A stretch of 64,000 bases of DNA. It comes from Lucifuga dentata (Eukaryota; Chordata; Actinopteri; Ophidiiformes; Bythitidae). Each line of letters begins with the position of its first letter. Within the stretch, counting starts at the first letter, position 1. Of the stretch, positions 62,701-64,000 are shown in pieces. The notes below the pieces were generated by a model. The model had not been told where the DNA came from and ran no database searches. It saw only the letters and a program-made list of their open reading frames with translations. The stretch lies in assembly GCA_014773175.1 (NCBI GenBank), contig VXCM01000959.1, positions 59,796 through 123,795 of the forward strand, in the 5' to 3' direction. Made by a program: the position numbers and the translations under genes.

Positions 62701-64000
62701 CTACAACCGCACTGAAACCTTTCTGCTGGCTCTGCTGAATGAGACTGACAACACAAAATGAGGCTGGCAGATACAGAAGCTGCACTGGAGTTTCATGGCA
62801 TCAGCCCAGAATTTAAAAATAAACTATCAAGTGCCTAATTCAGTGTCGTAGATGGTACTGAGCAACTCTGTGTGACTCATTTACAGTACTGCACTTGTGC
62901 CCAAGCTATGCCCGATGAAATGCCCTCTACCCCTCCATTTCTCTGTTATCCAAACTCTCTGGCACGTTTTGAATGGTGACAGTTGTGTAACCTGTTGTGC
63001 TTTACTCAGTGATAAGGAACCTCTATTTAAACCTAATAGAGAGCACGGGAATTAATCTCCAGTCAAGAATTATTTCTCTTTGGAGCCACATGTGAACTCA
63101 CTGAACTTCCAGGACTGAGATAAGGAATGTTCTTGATATGTTAGTTTGCCATATATTGTCTTTCTATTTGAACTGAGAGATGCAACCATTGCTATCTTAC
63201 ACCCTTCGCTTTCATGTGTTTGGGTCGTTTTCCTGGAAACCAGTGGGATTCAAAGAGATTGGTTTCAAGCGTCATTAGAAGTCATTGGGGTCTAAACTCT
63301 ACTGACCATTTCTGCAGAAGAAGATAAACATTTTCTTCTGAGTTGAACTGGAACCTATGATGGACTGGCTGCCAAAACTCTGTACACTGCATATAGAGTC
63401 TAATCCTTTATAACACCCAGTTCATGTAGAACATCTTGTTTTAATTTAGTTGCATTGATTCAAATTGTTATTGATGTTTCTGGTCCCAGCGTTCCACTGT
63501 TGGCCTCTCAGATTGTCATAAATAGATTATTATGTGAATGTAGCTGTGTTTGTGTGTGTTGCTGTGTGCTGCATGCATGTGTGTGTGCTTAGGAGAAAAT
63601 GTATGTCATAGTTTAGGGAGCTTGTTTAGAATCAGATTGTCTCAATGCATGAATCAGGGGTCATGGAGTTATGACATCACCCAAAGAGGGGATTTTGGGA
63701 AGTTGGGGGTGTTATCTGTTTGCAATTAAAAAGTCCTGTTGATGTCATATCTGAAATCGATCACAAAGAGCATGCTTGTTTGGTCCCACGCCTGTTTTTT
63801 GTTTTTTTTAGACCATTATAAAGCTTAAACACATACATGTGCATCTCTAGCAGCAGCAGTTCAAGGCAGCTGAACTTGCTGTTTCGTCCTGAAGACATTT
63901 CAAAACTCATCCAAATAGCTTCTCCATTTCTGCTAAAAACACACTATACTCTGATTTTTGTCTGTACCATGATAAAGGCAATATGTATAAGCCATAAATA
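59761..64000. other. Non-coding region to the right edge
   Basis: No coding exon recognised. It holds an (ATA)n then (TA)n tract at about 61357-61410, a decayed TIR element at 60762-61070 and a GT-rich stretch near 63550-63590. Open frames at 61740-62003 and 62449-62700 show no family similarity. Confidence 0.5.
60762..61070. mobile_element. Decayed TIR element related to 30713-31319
   Basis: Begins ATGCTGCGTTCGTTGCACCT then CTGAACTGGGA, like the left end of the intron 1 element. Ends GATTGGAAATTCAGAGTAAT. The inverted repeat is weak, so limits are approximate. Confidence 0.4.

Overview
The window is vertebrate nuclear DNA, most likely from a ray-finned (teleost, percomorph-like) fish. Genes have small exons with GT/AG introns, coding sequence is a small fraction, and the intergenic DNA carries typical teleost repeats: TIR/MITE elements, a Rex/RTE-like LINE, the 'ACTTTTACTTAAGTA' dispersed repeat and many CA/GA microsatellites. 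Single-N joints, often with duplicated flanks, and one 283-bp N gap show it is a short-read scaffold.

Layout. (1) 263-2626, minus strand: the first three coding exons of mfsd2a (lysophosphatidylcholine/DHA transporter); the rest lies off the left edge. Its promoter side (2784-2806) has a TATA box and a palindromic CRE. (2) 2.8-13.4 kb: repeat-rich intergenic DNA with a 1.1-kb TTAA-flanked TIR element carrying a nested solo LTR, two Tc1-like MITEs, hAT remnants and copies of a microsatellite-bearing repeat. (3) 13.4-16.3 kb, plus strand: complete mycl (L-Myc, 368 aa), divergently arranged with mfsd2a as in human 1p34. (4) 16.3-29.2 kb: intergenic, no gene recognised. (5) 29.4-37.1 kb, plus strand: complete six-exon nt5c1a (cytosolic 5'-nucleotidase 1A, 366 aa), also in the human 1p34 neighbourhood. 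(6) 37.65-48.4 kb: a tandem cluster of four ISG12/IFI27-like genes, three forward on ~3-kb duplicons and one inverted. Copy 1 is intact. Copy 2 has a lost acceptor and a frameshift. Copy 3 lacks the exon-3 acceptor AG. Copy 4 has a perfect ISRE and TATA box, but its exon 3 is cut by an assembly joint. (7) 48.4-64 kb: no coding gene recognised; it holds a decayed LINE reverse-transcriptase tail, many microsatellites and a possible non-coding 5' exon near 53.0-53.2 kb.

The genes are not a functional operon. mfsd2a, mycl and nt5c1a form a conserved vertebrate synteny block into which a lineage-specific interferon-inducible array has expanded directly behind nt5c1a. The most interesting structure is this array: its first duplicon starts ~0.54 kb after the nt5c1a stop codon, its ISRE promoter element decays step by step between copies, and the one intact copy appears to have a different, CpG-rich 5' flank.
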